DNA of 64,000 nt, taken from Isoetes taiwanensis. Its lineage: Eukaryota > Streptophyta > Lycopodiopsida > Isoetales > Isoetaceae. The notes beneath the pieces were generated by a model. The model had not been told where the DNA came from. It ran no database searches and worked only from the letters and a program-made list of their open reading frames with translations. The stretch is from contig JAJEKV010000023.1 of assembly GCA_021234155.1 (NCBI GenBank), positions 3,586,801 to 3,650,800 on the forward strand, in the 5' to 3' direction. Position 1 is the stretch's first letter, and each line of letters begins with the position of its first letter. The translations under genes were made by a program, and so were the position numbers. This document shows positions 1 to 11,380 of the stretch, piece by piece.

Positions 1-1491
1 CAAATTTGTGGGAACGAATGGAATATTCTGAGATACCCAAGCGGTTATTGGATCACGGTGCGAGATATTATATGAAAGAGTATTGGTGCAGCTATCTATG
101 CCTTTCAAATTAGACATATCAGATGTGACGGAAAGCAACATTGGCGTAAAACAGGGATGCCCTCTGTCTCCTACGATTTTTGGTCTTTTTATAGACAGCC
201 TCGAGGAGTGGCTGAAAGATAATTGTGATGGAGGTACGGAGATGTATGGGTATGCCATCCAATTGCTTATGTATGCAAATGACGTTGTGCTTTTTGCACG
301 CTCACAGATACACATGCAACAGCTGCTGGATCATTTGGTCACTTTCTGTGATAGGACAGGGATGCAAGTCAATTTGGAAAAAACTAAGATCATGACGGTT
401 GGAGCTCTCAGGCAGGTATCTAGTTTTAAATATAAGGAAGATCTAAAAGAGACATGCGAAGCATACAAATACCTGGGGCTTGTCATAAGCAGAAATCATA
501 AATGGAATGCATGCATAGCACAAAGGGGGAAAGCGGGCAAAAAGCGCTTTACTCAATGCAAAGCACATGCAGGAAATCCCATATTTGGGCGTGGGCTCTT
601 AAGAGCAAGCTCTATGGTATTTGGTACAAAGTACAATACTTTATGGCGCTGAAATTTGGGGGGCGGGATTATCGCTTAATGCTTATGGGAAGACATAGAA
701 GCAGGTGCACAAGAAATTCTTAAGGCTGGAGCTAGGAGTAAAGGCACAAACACCATACAGATGATCTTTGGTGAGTGTGTGGCCTTATATGTAAGCTTGA
801 AGGAGAGGCTTTGCTCAAGTGCATTAAATACTTGAATAGGGTCAAGAAAATGAATAGTACACGCATCCCCCAGCATGCCATGGTGAGCACGGAAAATAAG
901 GGATGGCTTGCTGATGTTCTTAAATGGTTTGCTAGATGGGACATTATATGGGAAGATATACCCCAAAATGATCACTTGAGGGCATGGGTTCATGCAAAGG
1001 TTAATAGGAGGCTTTGGATAAATCCAAAAGCGAAGATGTTACTATCTGGGGATGCATATGAATACCTCGCTAGAGACTGCTGCATACTTACGGGAGAACA
1101 TATCCATAAGGAAAAGGCACGCAATCAGGAGAATACGACTGAGTTCGCATCATCTTGGGGTAGAAGTTGGTCGATGGGGAACTATTCCAAGGCATCTAAG
1201 GTGCTGCAAGGTATGCGGAAAAGATGACATTGAAGACGAAGAACATGTCATACTTAGATGCCCAGCATATAGCATGATCCGAGATAGACATTGTACACAT
1301 GCACCCGACCTGGATACTTTCTTTAAATTAGATGGAAACAAAATTGGATCTTTCTTAATTGAGACACTACAATTAAGAGAGAGATGTACAAAAGATGTGA
1401 ATACACTGATAGATGAAGAGGAAACCTGGAGTGAGAGTGAGGAATTAGATGAGGAAATGGAGACTCATCTAATTTTTTATGATGTAAATTA
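1..1491 (+). pseudogene. LINE A, ORF2 remnant (reverse transcriptase to C-terminal CCHC)
   Basis: This is the 3' half of a non-LTR retrotransposon ORF2; its 5' part lies outside the window. The reverse transcriptase palm is visible, with a GVKQGCPLSP block near 143-172 and the catalytic box at 272-283. That box reads YAND, not YADD or YVDD, so one metal-binding aspartate is lost. The thumb block (NLEKTK) follows near 372-387. Three frames are needed to read on to the end, where a CxxC...H...C knuckle (CKVCGKDD...) lies near 1203-1263, and the frame stops at 1489-1491. The frameshifts and the catalytic change show it is dead. It belongs to the same family as the copies at 14130, 56136, 57560 and 59757. 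Confidence 0.9.
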
Positions 1492-1499
1492 AATTTTCT

Positions 1500-1574
1500 C
1501 GTCTTATAGGCCTGAGAGGCCTCCCAAAAGACGTAATACAATTCACTTCACTTCACTTCACCTCTCTCTCTCTC
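1500..1574 (+). repeat. LINE A 3' terminus: double stem-loop plus (TTCAC)n and CT tail
   Basis: After the stop there is an inner stem AGGCCT (1508-1513) and AGGCCT (1517-1522) around a GAG loop. It is enclosed by an outer stem CGTCTT (1500-1505) with AAGACG (1528-1533). A TTCAC tandem tail and a short CT run follow. The same design ends six other copies in this window. Harbinger H1 begins directly after it. Confidence 0.8.
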
Positions 1575-2109
1575 TTGCGTCGGCCACATGCTCGTAAAAA
1601 AATCCATCTCTCGTCACATACGGTTCCTCCCCGAAATATACGTATTTTTTTGGGAGGAGAGGAGAGACGATTGTCTCGAGGCTTACTTGACCCTACATTG
1701 TTTGGATTTTTTTTGCTTTTGCGGATTTTCGATCACGCATCAATTCCGGCCGACGAGAGAAAATGTGGGATAATTCGATCGTAACGTTCAATTCGGGCGC
1801 CAAATTGTGGGATATTCAAGCCTGTATTGTGGGATAATTCATTTCTAGTTTTCCCTCCCCATTCTTTCGATTCCGGCCACTAAACCATGGATCGGTCATT
1901 CTTGGTATGATTGCCATGCTTTTTCGTGCTTTGACACTCGATTTGCATTCTGAGAGATCTTGTTTGCAGCTATTGGAACTCAATGAGCTCGAAGATCCAA
2001 TGACCCCGATTCGATGATGATGTTTTAGAAGAAAACAATGGTATGTTTTGCGCATCCGCGGCGTTAATGGTTCTGGTTCCAGCGGGGTTAGAAGACCACC
2101 AAGAAGATT

Positions 2110-3113
2110 TTGGATTGCTCCAAAGGCGAGAGAACACAATGGGATAATATTGATAACCACGCATGGAATTGTATAGCTTCCTTTGAAGATGATATGTGGC
2201 ACCAATTTTACGGGATGAAGAGAGCCACATTTGAGAGATTGGTAGGTTTAATTGTGCCCTATCTTGTCGGGGCCGGTATTAAAGTAAGGCCCCTGTTGAT
2301 CCCGGGAAAGCGGTTGCTATGGTTACGTATTTTCTTGCACACGGGGATATGCCCTTACATGTCGGTCGAGGAGAGATTTTATGTTGGGAAAGCAACGAGA
2401 CTGAAATATACCAAGAAAATCACGCTTGTTTTGGCTTGAAGACAATGCTTTACAAGCGTTTTGTTGCAATGCCTACGGTGCAAGATTAATTGATTGCATT
2501 AAGGAATTCCATGATGCAGCGAGGGGTTGCCCAATATATATGGTGCGGTTTGCGGATCCCATATTTTTTATGGAGAAACCAAAAAAAAAGACAATGGGGA
2601 AGACTATTACGGCCAGACATAAGAGGCATTCATGTCTCATGCAAGGAATTGTGACACATAGAGACTTTTATAAATATTTGTGTAACAAGAACGAGTTCAG
2701 TCCATGATTCAAACCAGTTCAAGAAGAGCTCCATCTATAACAAAATTGCCTCCAAACAAATTTTGCAAGAACCGATTGGTGACTCTTAGTGGAAAAGCTG
2801 AAGAAGGGGCAGCCCTCTTGATCAAGATGTTCGGGTAAATATTCCACCTCTTCTATTAGGTGACTCGGCCTATTCTAGCGAGGCCCTTTCTCCTTAAAGT
2901 TTTTCCTCAAAATCGGGGTGCTTATGGTAAGTTCAACAAAAGGATTTGTAGGGGAGAGAGTGTGTGTGGAGAATGGATTTGGGATTGTTAAGGAAAAATT
3001 CAAATCGAAACACTTGCGTGCATGTTGCCAAAGCTTCCAAGATCATACACGCATGTTGTGTTCTTTGGAACTTCGTATAATGGAACACAAGGGCTGGGAC
3101 ATCTTTGCCAATT
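2110..3113 (+). pseudogene. Harbinger H1 transposase (DDE_Tnp_4 type), decayed
   Basis: The N-terminal block around 2143-2260 (WDNIDNH, then DDMWHQFYGMKR and FERLVGLI) is shared with the H2 transposase at 18071. Downstream, FFMEKPKKK near 2565-2592 and RHKRHSCLMQGIVTH near 2617-2660 match the region after the first catalytic aspartate. GDSAY near 2861-2875 and VENGFGIVKEKF near 2968-3003, the latter holding the expected catalytic glutamate, follow. The first catalytic block is degraded to FADPIFF where H2 has VAVDGNHIYL. Several frames are required, so this is a pseudogene. Family knowledge: such enzymes cut and paste the element together with the Myb-like partner. Confidence 0.8.
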
Positions 3114-3505
3114 GAGGATGATCCTCCACCAATTTACTACTATGAAACGAAGCCATGAACGGTCATTAAAAACAAGGTGATCAAATGAGGCACGTGTTAT
3201 TTGAAAATACGGATGGACATGTGATCTGTGATTGTTTTTGTAGACAAAAATATTAAATTCAAATGTCAATTCTTATCCATCTCGCTATCTTTACTTATTT
3301 GTCGGGCATTTCTTACATTATGATAAATAAGTGGATTGATTGAGTTTAGAACTAAGTTTCCATTTCTGACCTCAAAACATTTCACTTAGAAATCTTGAAC
3401 AACTGTTCTGAGAATTAGTGAGTCCTGTGACTTCACAATTAGAGAACTTACAAGAGCAGGAAAAATCATTTGTACACAAACAAGTTTGAAAAGAGAAGTT
3501 TATAT

Positions 3506-4111
3506 TCATAAAAAAAGATTACATGGGCATATAAAGCCCTGTTCAAAATATTTGAGCATTTGAGCTGCCAGAAACACAAATTGGTCTTCAAATGCTGCAT
3601 CTGTTCCAACAGTTTCAAAGAAACTGTCATTCATGAAAGATTCTGAGTAATTGGCATGCAAGTCTGCAGCCTCGAAAGCTTCATTGCCAAATTCACCATC
3701 ATCACCAGCACCTGGTATTGGATTATCAGAGGTAACACCATATTTAACTTCTTCCATTCTGTCATACCACTGCCAACTTGATGGTTCAGAACCTGTATGG
3801 CTACAAGCCTCCTTCTCATCTTTAAATTTAGCTTGCAGCTTATCCCATTTGTTCTTTAGTTGTCTCAGCTCCACTAAACCCCCAACAAAGGGCTGCAATT
3901 TCATCATAATTTCCCTCCACTGTGTGTTGGAGAGGTTGAGGGTGCCTCCGGTTACCAATTTCATCTCGTTCAGGAGATTGAGGAATGTGGAGACACCGTG
4001 ATCTGTCCATTGCACAGGGGACTTCCTATTCTTTGTGTCTATCACTTTCGAATTTTCCTGCTCATGCACAACAATAGCCAAAGCAGAATCGGTTTCTATA
4101 GATTCACTCAC
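3506..4111 (-). CDS. Harbinger H1 Myb/SANT-like DNA-binding protein
   Basis: This is an open frame of about 201 residues with a Myb/SANT-like trihelix domain: VQWTDHGVSTFLNLL, then LSNTQWREIMMKL, and LKNKWDKLQAKFKDEK in the third helix. An acidic linker with GAGDDGEFGNEAFEAADLH follows. Partner proteins of PIF/Harbinger transposases bind the element ends and help import the transposase. No ATG opens the frame: the first in-frame triplet after the upstream stop region is GTG at 4109-4111, so a short upstream exon or a lost start is likely. The C-terminus ends early compared with the H2 copy, which continues with a Lys-rich tail. It is the best-preserved frame of H1. Confidence 0.75.
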   Translation of the reverse strand: MSESIETDSALAIVVHEQENSKVIDTKNRKSPVQWTDHGVSTFLNLLNEMKLVTGGTLNLSNTQWREIMMKLQPFVGGLVELRQLKNKWDKLQAKFKDEKEACSHTGSEPSSWQWYDRMEEVKYGVTSDNPIPGAGDDGEFGNEAFEAADLHANYSESFMNDSFFETVGTDAAFEDQFVFLAAQMLKYFEQGFICPCNLFL

Positions 4112-4739
4112 AATATTGGAGGGTGCACGAATTTATTTGAATACACGCTTGGATCTCTTTTCTTTTATTTGTCTTGAAGAGGGAATTGGCTCAATTAGTC
4201 TCAATTGCACATCCATGGAGATCGGCTGTCATTTTCGGGTCCTTCTTGGTGCCATTTTTCAATCGAGGAGGCACGAAAGGCTTCTTTGGTTCTTGGCAAA
4301 GCGGTCGAGAGGCCTTAGACATCTGAATCAATTAATTGATTGGGAATAAGGGCGACATAAAAGGAAATTGCCGATCAGAAATTAATGAGCGAATGCACAA
4401 AAACATAATGAAAATGCTGCGTGATCGGATGAATACGGATGTGTCGGCTAATTGCTTGAGGAATTGGATACTTGGAGCAAGAATAAAGTGACCTTGAAGA
4501 TCAAAAAGGGGAAATGGCCCACGGTATTGATTGTGGGGAAACATTTTGGGCGTTTTTTCAAGCGTGAAAATTAAGGCTCATTGTTTGGATAATGGGCAGT
4601 AAGCGCCCTACTTGGTACATTGAGGCGAATCATCTCGAGGTGAGAGTTGGGTTTTCCCACTCTCACCCATCTCTCCCATCTCTCCCCATCTCTCATCTCT
4701 CGTATTCTCTCTTGTCATCTCTAAGTCGACATGTGGCCA

Positions 4740-4742
<3 letters not shown>

Positions 4743-4794
<52 letters not shown>
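4743..4794. repeat. (TC)26 microsatellite between H1 and LINE BC
   Basis: An uninterrupted TC dinucleotide tract. The right end of Harbinger H1 lies six bases upstream, and the 5' region of a LINE starts directly downstream. Serine/leucine or arginine/glutamate frames across it are repeat artefacts. Confidence 0.95.
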
Positions 4795-4799
<5 letters not shown>

Positions 4800-4851
4800 G
4801 TGAGGCATTTGGTGTGGCGCTTTACGCCTATTTTGCTTTTTTGAGCGAGAG

Positions 4852-5669
4852 ATGGCCATTCCTAAAGGGCGAAAAAACTTGCTAAGAAGCCCCGAAAGCC
4901 ATAGATCTGAGATCGCGGACGGTGAGACCCTGAAACGGCTGACAAACTTTGCCAAAAAATGGCCGAAGGAAGCGGGATTAGCCCAGCGTTGATAGCCAAA
5001 AACTTGAATCGATGAAGAGCCGTTGGGCGGAAGTTTCTTTGAGCACAATCATGAGAACTGATCCATTTTCGACATGAAGCCGCACTTAGGGAAACTAGGC
5101 TGGAGGAAATCAAAAGGGTCTCGGAGGGGGAAAGCGAAGCCCTCCGCTCTAATCTCGGGAAATTGCAAGAGGAAGTCAACTTGATGAAGGAAGATATTAC
5201 TGATCTGAAAGGGAAAAATTCTGATATAGGAGTAGAAACAGCAATGGACGAGATTGGGAACCTGCGCAATTTATTTGATGATTATGTAGAAAATCAGGAG
5301 AGGAAGCAAAGGGCACTTAATTTGAGGATTGTCGGATTGCCGGAGAAGGAAAATGAGAACACCAAGGAAACAGTTAAGCAATTTTTGAAAGATGAGATGC
5401 TGGTACAGAACGTAGAGGTCTCCGATGCTTTCAAGCTAGGGAAGAAAGAAGCAGGCACCCGCAATATCTTGCTGAAATTCCCTAACAGAGAGGCAAAATA
5501 TCAAGTATTGAAACAGAGGTTTACTCTCAAAGGGAAATTCATTTGGGTTAATGAAGACCTCACAAAGGAGGCGATTCTTGAGGAGAAGAAGATCCAAAAG
5601 TTTAAAGAAGCAAAGCAGAAAAATCAGCAAGTTAAATGGCTGAAAGGGAAAGCGGTTGTATCAGAATAG
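4852..5669 (+). pseudogene. LINE ORF1 (coiled coil plus RRM-like, L1-ORF1 type)
   Basis: An ATG at 4852 starts a basic N-terminus (MAIPKGRKNLL) that hits a stop near 4990. Another frame then carries a coiled coil from about 5075 (EEIKRVSEGESEAL, LQEEVNLMKEDITDLK) into an RNA-binding-like domain with LNLRIVGLPE near 5315, AFKLGKK, and NILLKFPN. The frame ends at 5667-5669, six bases before the ORF2 ATG. ORF1 proteins of L1-like LINEs bind and chaperone the element RNA. At least one frameshift in the N-terminal part makes this copy defective, while the C-terminal 168 residues are open. Confidence 0.75.
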
Positions 5670-5675
5670 GGATGC

Positions 5676-6510
5676 TTGAGAGGTCTCAAAATGATAATCT
5701 GGAATATTAACAGACTAACGACAGATAAAGTGGTAACAATTCAGAAATTACTTGTTGACATAGATATAATCTGTTTTATTGAAACCAAAGAGCATGATTT
5801 GTATTCTCTTCCAGATTTACCTGGGTATGAAATGATTTATTCAGTTAAAAATCAGAAAAAAAATATGGACAGCGGTAATGGCGGGTTAGCTTGTTATGTG
5901 CGCCCACAGTACAAGGAGCATGTGAAGGGAATCAAAGCGGACACAAACAGGCAATTCATGTGGATTGAGGTACATGGATCCCTCTTCTCATATTATTTAG
6001 CTATTTGCTATTTTGCTCCAAGGCATAAGAAGATTTATATAGAATCTGATGCATCACCGGAGGATTTGTTCTTCACATTAGAACAAGATATAATGCATTT
6101 TCAGAACAAAGGGAAGGTGATTCTTGCTGGGGATTTCAACAGTAGAACAGGAAATAATCAGGCTTCCATGTACCGGATCTGAGGGGATCCCTGGTTGGAT
6201 CAAATGGGGGAAAGGATTTGATGAAGGAAGGATGGGACGGATGTTCATCGGATACCATAATCACAAAATCGAGGCGGAACAATTGCTTACCTTATCTTTG
6301 TAGTACAAATATGATCATATGCAATGGCCTATCAGATTTCGGATACTAAGAAGAATACATCTGGAGGGCGAGTCTGATTGACTATTTGATCATGGCGGAC
6401 CAAACCTTGGATACAATTGAGAATTTTCAAGTAGAGGCGAGAGCGATTGAATCGGATCACCGTCCTTTGGTGGTCACGTTGAATGATAAGAGGATATCAC
6501 CTCATCCGGA
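5676..6510 (+). pseudogene. LINE ORF2 apurinic-type endonuclease domain
   Basis: The start is MRGLKMIIWNINRL at 5676, just after ORF1. Endonuclease motifs appear in order: WNIN, IETKEHD with the metal-binding glutamate, CYVRP, GDFNSRTGNN near 6130-6162, then after frameshifts SLIDYLIM near 6373 and SDHRPLVV near 6453-6476 with the catalytic histidine. In non-LTR retrotransposons this domain nicks the target DNA and primes reverse transcription. Stops near 6180 and frame changes disable it. Homology to the family fades after 6510, consistent with an insertion breakpoint. Confidence 0.85.
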
Positions 6511-6529
6511 CACAAAGGTTGGCGGTGGT

Positions 6530-6890
6530 TATAGAATGAGAGGAAGCTGCGCGCATGGGGTATCGGGTGCAAAATCGGTCTTGGGTAGCGAAATCACCGT
6601 CCGGGGCCCGCAGCTTACAAGTGCTTAAAAATCGGTGTGTTTTAAACCACGGCGTGCGTGATTGAAGTATTGACATGTAGGGTCTTGGCGGAGATCAAAT
6701 GGCAGGTGAGAGAATCATGAACATGTTTGGTGCGGAAACATGAATGCGTAGCCCGCCATATTCACGGATGGCGGGCTAACCCATCTTGAATTCAAGCAAA
6801 ATGGAGGGACTAATTGTTTCCAAGATTTGCCTGAACCGAAATTCAACAATTTGCCCTCACCAATTTTGCAACACACAGAAATCCGGGATA
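6530..6890. other. Gene-free stretch after LINE BC breakpoint
   Basis: No family or domain is recognised here. It probably belongs to the flank of the element that carries the DDE-like gene. Confidence 0.4.
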
Positions 6891-6891
6891 G

Positions 6892-9120
6892 ATGAAACCC
6901 AATTCCTCTCCCCGTTCAATTTCTGAGCCATTGATCACAGCAAGGAAGAGAGATCGAGAGGCGAGATTGTATGCAAAGAAGGTAGCAATGAAGAAGAATT
7001 CCCCTTCTAAAGATTCGCCTTCAAAGAAGAATAAGAAATTGAGGTGAGTGACCATGAGAATAAGAGAAATTTCAGGAGAAATTTATGAAGTATTCAACCA
7101 AATTAGTACAAATGTTGATGACAATGACAAAGGCCGCATCATTGACAGTCTTCTTTGGAGGGCAAGGGATTTACCAATTTCTTCTATAAAGAAATCTAAG
7201 CAGGTTACTATGGCCGAGCAAATGGTGAAGAATTTGAAGGAAACAATGCAAGAACATAAGTTTGAGAGGAATCATGACATGCTTCGTGCAAGGAAGTCCA
7301 CCCTGATAATGGCAGCAAAGGCAGGTACAAATGGTGTCAAGCCATTGAATCAAGCAGAAGTGGCCAGATTGCTCAGCATCCCCAGAAAAACAATTTCAAA
7401 TGCTTTTCAAAGAAGGGTGCAAGCTAACAAAGGGGAAGGACCTTGGTCAATGTTCAGGAGGAGGAAGCGGATGGATAGCATGTTAGATCACAATAGAGAA
7501 GCTGTTATCAAGTTACGGGATGAGAAAATACAAGAGTTTCTCCATACAAGAAAGGCGTGAGGAAGTATGTATCGAGAGAGGGAATAAAGATGGAACATCA
7601 ATTCACCTTCTTGAAGTCAGCCAAGTAAGTATTCATCCTATATTGTAGGGTTCATTATATGTAGCATTTATTTGGCATTCACCACGATTTCCCTGCGGTT
7701 GCAATTCTACCTCGGTTTTAGAGAAAATTCATATCAAAATTGCAGACTTTTGAAGGTTGAAACCGAGTTTTGTAAGGAGGATGCGTGAGAGGCATACATC
7801 TTTGTTGCATTTACCACTTGAAATTTGAATACATCATGCAAGGATTGAACGACTGAGAAAATCGGGTGGAGTTCATGACAATTGCAAGCTGCCCTTTGTG
7901 AGATTTGTGGCCCTGGCCGAGAATGTGCAGCCAAGGAGCATACAATCAAGTGTACCGGTGATTTATGGAGACAAGTGGTGCGCGCAAAGGTGATGATGAG
8001 GAGTGGTTTGATCATAAGCGCTTGATGTTGGCGTGTAAAAATGTGGGTTGGATAGAATTAGAAAATGTCCCAGGGAAATGGATGGTACGGGTTGGTACTA
8101 GTTACTTGGAAGACATTTGAAAAGCACTTTGTGGACGGAGACGGAGAGAATTGAGGGGATCAAGAAAGGCTTTGAGGTACAAAACTGTCTTGAGATTAGT
8201 CTGAGAAGGAGAGAAGTCCAAAAAGAATTTCAAGAGAAAGTGAAGAAGGTAATATCGATTTTTGTTCCACACAATTACATAGCACATTGGCGAGGCCAAT
8301 CGGTTTAAGCGGTGTGTGTCATCATTTCGGAAGATACAATTGTATATGTTATTGACTTTGCGAAAATTACTGACATCAAGATCGAGAATGAGCTGATCAT
8401 CAATGCGGCATACGGATAAGTTTCTATACTTGTTCACATAACATATAGGCATGACAAAAGTCTTGATATTCTGTTCTGTCTGTGAGACGAGAAGAAAACT
8501 GTCCAAAAGAAAAAAAAAACGAAGGTTGGGGCGGATCGGGGAATAGACTCAACAATGGTAGGAAGATCATAAAAGAGACTCACTTTTACATTTTCGATGA
8601 TAAAGTGCATGACTCATTATTTGTGGAACACTTGCCTACAAAAGCATGTTGCATGGCTTAAGGAGCGAGGAAATAGAGTATGAGAAGCATTGGTTTTGGA
8701 GTGATGGGCTGCTCATCACAATTCAAGTCGGGAAAACCTTTTTTTTTTTCTTAGGCGGGTACTTCACAATCAATGACAAAGGAAATAGTGTGGAACTACT
8801 TTGCCCTTGCTCATGGTAAAGGTGAACATGATGGTGCAGTCTTTGTTATCAAAAGGCTGCTAAGTAAGGAACAACTCAAACCCAATGGTGTGCAAGCTGA
8901 GGCATACTAAAGATATTGTAAAATTTACGTGTACATATTTATTGATCTACCGGTCGATGAAGCAGAGATGAGATCAAAAAGATATTTTTGGGAAATTGAA
9001 CTTCTTTGTTGTGGCAAACATGGAAGAATATGAGATTGAAACACTCAAAGGCACAAAAGAAGATTCAGCATATCGGACATGTCGGTGAGGACTAGACCAA
9101 AAGAGGCTTGCTCATAGATG
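6892..9120 (+). pseudogene. Decayed DDE-like transposase-type gene of an animal-enriched family
   Basis: An ATG at 6892 opens a Lys/Arg-rich N-terminus (ARKRDREARLYAKK) that meets a TGA at 7045. The frame continues as 7054-7560 with a helix-turn-helix-like LNQAEVARLLSIPRKTISN and then, across a frame change, GVRKYVSREGIKMEHQF. Downstream, split over several frames, come a cysteine-rich block (CEICGPGREC) near 7891, VIDFAK...IKIENE with Asp at 8354, FDDKVHDSLFVEH near 8595, WSDG at 8697-8708 followed by SSQFKS, and VWNYFALAHGKGEHDGA near 8789-8836. This order (DFAENY-like, D..HD, SDG.SSQFK, SHGKG..DG) matches uncharacterised transposon-like proteins that I know mainly from metazoans. I infer a DDE nuclease; the superfamily name is uncertain. 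Confidence 0.6.
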
Positions 9121-9936
9121 CTGTCATGTTTTACCTTTCGTTTTGCATGGATCATAATTGGGACTCTGCATCAATACAGGTAGATTTGGAAAGTGGGAGT
9201 ATGCTGACTTAAAACCGAGGAGTTGAGAAGAAAAAGGAGACTCTTGAACAAGCCAATGAATGGATCAGTAATTTGGTAGAGGTAGGTGACAATTTTGCGG
9301 TGAATCTTTGAGGTGGACAATTCGAGGAAGGTGTGGACTTCTACATCCTCAAGTGCAGAACCCAAATGCACACTTGAAGATTCATACAAAAAGATGGATG
9401 GGGGCAAAAATTTGGAGTGCATGAGGTTATCTTAAGTGGATTGTATTATCAATTCTTGGGTAATTTCAAGTATATGTTGCTCACTAAACAACCGAAGCCT
9501 CAGGTGCACTGACCATGTGGTAAGATATCCTAAAATTGATATGGAAAAATAGAAGGCCTGAGACATGTATGCAATTTCCACGGAGACCCATGAAAAAATT
9601 ATGGCGATCTCCCAATAACAATGTAATTGTTTGACATAGAAATTGATGTTATTCTTTTCAAGTGATTTGTTGTTCAGCACCTAAGCATGTAAGCACATAT
9701 TTTTATATATATTAACAATAGTGAGGATGCACAAGGGTGGTGTGCATGGACGCGTGCCGAAATGAAGATTGAATTGTTGTTTATAAGAATGTAGATTTGT
9801 GACATTGGAATAAGGTTCAATTATTTATTTTGGTACCATCACTATCCCAACATTCTTGGCAAAATTATATTGTCAAGGCATTTCTTCGATGTGACATGTG
9901 TCAATTCGGTGGCCATCATGAAATATTTAAGCACAG
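9121..9936. other. Gene-free stretch 3' of the DDE-like gene
   Basis: AT-rich sequence with short frames only. It may include the 3' flank of the decayed transposon, but no terminal repeat was identified. Confidence 0.5.
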
Positions 9937-10580
9937 TTGCAATTAATTGTTACAGCGTGTGAGGTTTTCATTACCTGGCGGCGCCTAAGCCGAGACTTAA
10001 GCGTGGCGCCCCAAGCTCGCGCTCGCCTACAAGCTCACGCTCGCCAATTCCTCCCGCCAATTCCTGCACTCCGCACTCCGCCTCCGCCTCCGCATTCGCA
10101 TTCGGCGCCAGGCGAGGAAGATCGGAAGGAGCGGAGGTCACCTCGAAAGGCGCTTACTAAGCGTCGAAGAGGTGTTCCCTCCGCTCTTCCGCCTCTGCGG
10201 GAAGTTCTTGCTGCCTCCCACTCTGCTGCCCACTCTGCTGCCTCCTCTCCCGCCCTCTCGCCTCCCGGTTTGAGGGGAGAGTCGATTCGATTCCTCATCT
10301 TGATTCCTATGAGGAATGAGAAAATGAGAATCGGAAAATAATCAGCGAGGAATATATCACCCATTTGTGATCTCTGAGGGATGGATAAGGCGAATCGAGA
10401 AGAGAGGGCGAGTCCGAGGAAGAGGAAGAAGAGGAAGAGGAAGAGGAAGAGGAAGAAGGAAGACGAGGAAGCCGACTTGGAGGAGTTTGAGGCGGTCCTT
10501 AAAAGGTACATGCATTTTCATTTGTTTTACGTTTTTCAATTTTTCGTTTGTTTTAATCTTCGTTTGTTTAATTTTTAGTT
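9937..10580 (+). other. GC-rich stretch with a Lys/Arg/Glu-rich frame
   Basis: The base composition jumps to GC-rich at about 9975, beginning with an imperfect palindrome around GGCGCC...GGCGCC (about 9977-10013). A short frame from ATG 10381 encodes a highly charged peptide (KRKKRKRKRKRK, then EDEEADLEEFEAVLKR) made by an AGGAAG-type purine repeat at about 10417-10465. A possible splice donor (GTACAT) follows at 10506. No downstream exon was found and no homologue is recognised. It could be the first exon of a captured host gene or simply repeat-derived coding potential. Confidence 0.3.
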
Positions 10581-10628
10581 TGTTTCATTTGTTGCGGATG
10601 GAGAATGAAGATCTGAAGCGGATGAAGA

Positions 10629-10730
10629 TGAAGAAGACACCCCCCCCCCCCCCCCCTTGAAGAAGACACCCCCTTGATGAAGAAGACAACCCCCCTTTGA
10701 ACAAGACCCCTTTGAAGAAGACAACGGCCT
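10629..10730. repeat. Short tandem repeat of GAAGAAGACAMCCCC-type units
   Basis: About five degenerate units of 15-20 bases combine GAAGAAGACA with a C run and TTGA. One unit holds a long poly-C stretch. No function is inferred. Confidence 0.7.
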
Positions 10731-11380
10731 CGGGGCGAAATTTTGTAAAAATTTTGTATATTTCTCTTTTACCTGCTTGGCCTAAGGGCCTTTTTTTAAA
10801 AAATCTTGTTTACCATCAAACTTTTTGTAACTTTGTTTTTGTCTTTGTTTCATTGAGATCTCTTCTTCTTCATCTATGAAATGTTATTTTTGTCTATCTA
10901 TCAAATTTATGAAGTTGAATTCTGTGCGGTCCATTCGGATTACGCTTGAAATGTAACGATTGCTCTAGCTCTTTCATTAGTTTCAAACACTAAGCATTTT
11001 AATCGGTTTTGGCAATGCCGGTGAGTAAACCTTTGGAACACACGACACTTATGCAATAAGCAGCTACCTTTAAGCGGTTATATGGCTTAACAATAAGCCT
11101 TTGCACCTTAAGCGCATGGCCGGTAAGCACATGATGACATTAAGCAACTACATAAAAGTATCATCCTTTGCATGACAATAAGCGATATCGCCATTAAGAC
11201 TCATACCAGACTAGCACTTGCAGGCAATTTTTTTTTTTAAGCACTTGATAAGTTTTAAGCATCCCTTTCAGTCAGCATTGAAGTATATATAAACAATATA
11301 GCAAAAACTTATAGACAAGTCTGCATTGAACTACATAAACAATATAGCAAAAACATTCTTAAATTAAGATAAAGATGGTA
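10731..11380. other. Gene-free AT-rich stretch
   Basis: Nothing coding is recognised. The stretch 11000-11270 repeats the word TTAAGC or AATAAGC many times at irregular spacing. A partial direct duplication of CATTGAA...TATATAAACAATATAGCAAAAAC lies at about 11277-11355. Confidence 0.5.

Larger units (their letters stand above)
1584..4736 (+). mobile_element. PIF/Harbinger element H1
   Basis: The element carries the two genes typical of PIF/Harbinger transposons in convergent order: a DDE transposase on plus (2110-3113) and a Myb/SANT-like protein on minus (3506-4111). The left end is CCACATG at 1584-1590, a few bases after a CT run. The right end is CATGTGG at 4730-4736, a few bases before a (TC)26 tract. 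The inverted-repeat match extends to GGCCACATG. H2 at 17538-22139 has the same ends and gene order. The exact termini and any 3-bp target duplication are hidden by the repetitive flanks. Confidence 0.75.
4797..6530 (+). mobile_element. LINE BC, 5' half (ORF1 and endonuclease)
   Basis: This stretch begins immediately after the TC tract and includes the only ORF1 seen in the window, so it probably lies close to a full-length 5' end. ORF1 (4852-5669) and the ORF2 endonuclease (5676-6510) are present, but the reverse transcriptase is not. The rest of ORF2 seems to resume at about 14130, which would make 6530-14130 an insertion into this copy. That join is inference from the order of homologous blocks in LINE K. 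Confidence 0.7.

Noticed and set aside
4592-5048. Frames rich in Ser-Leu or Arg-Glu across the TC tract
   Set aside because: They are translations of a dinucleotide repeat with random flanks. Similar frames at 22000-22320, 55864-56276 and 57352-57615 were rejected for the same reason, except that the LINE I part after 56136 is real homology.
10381-10578. Conserved nuclear protein starting MDKANREERASPRK
   Set aside because: The charge pattern is produced by a purine hexamer repeat and no second exon or known domain supports a gene; kept only as a low-confidence note.
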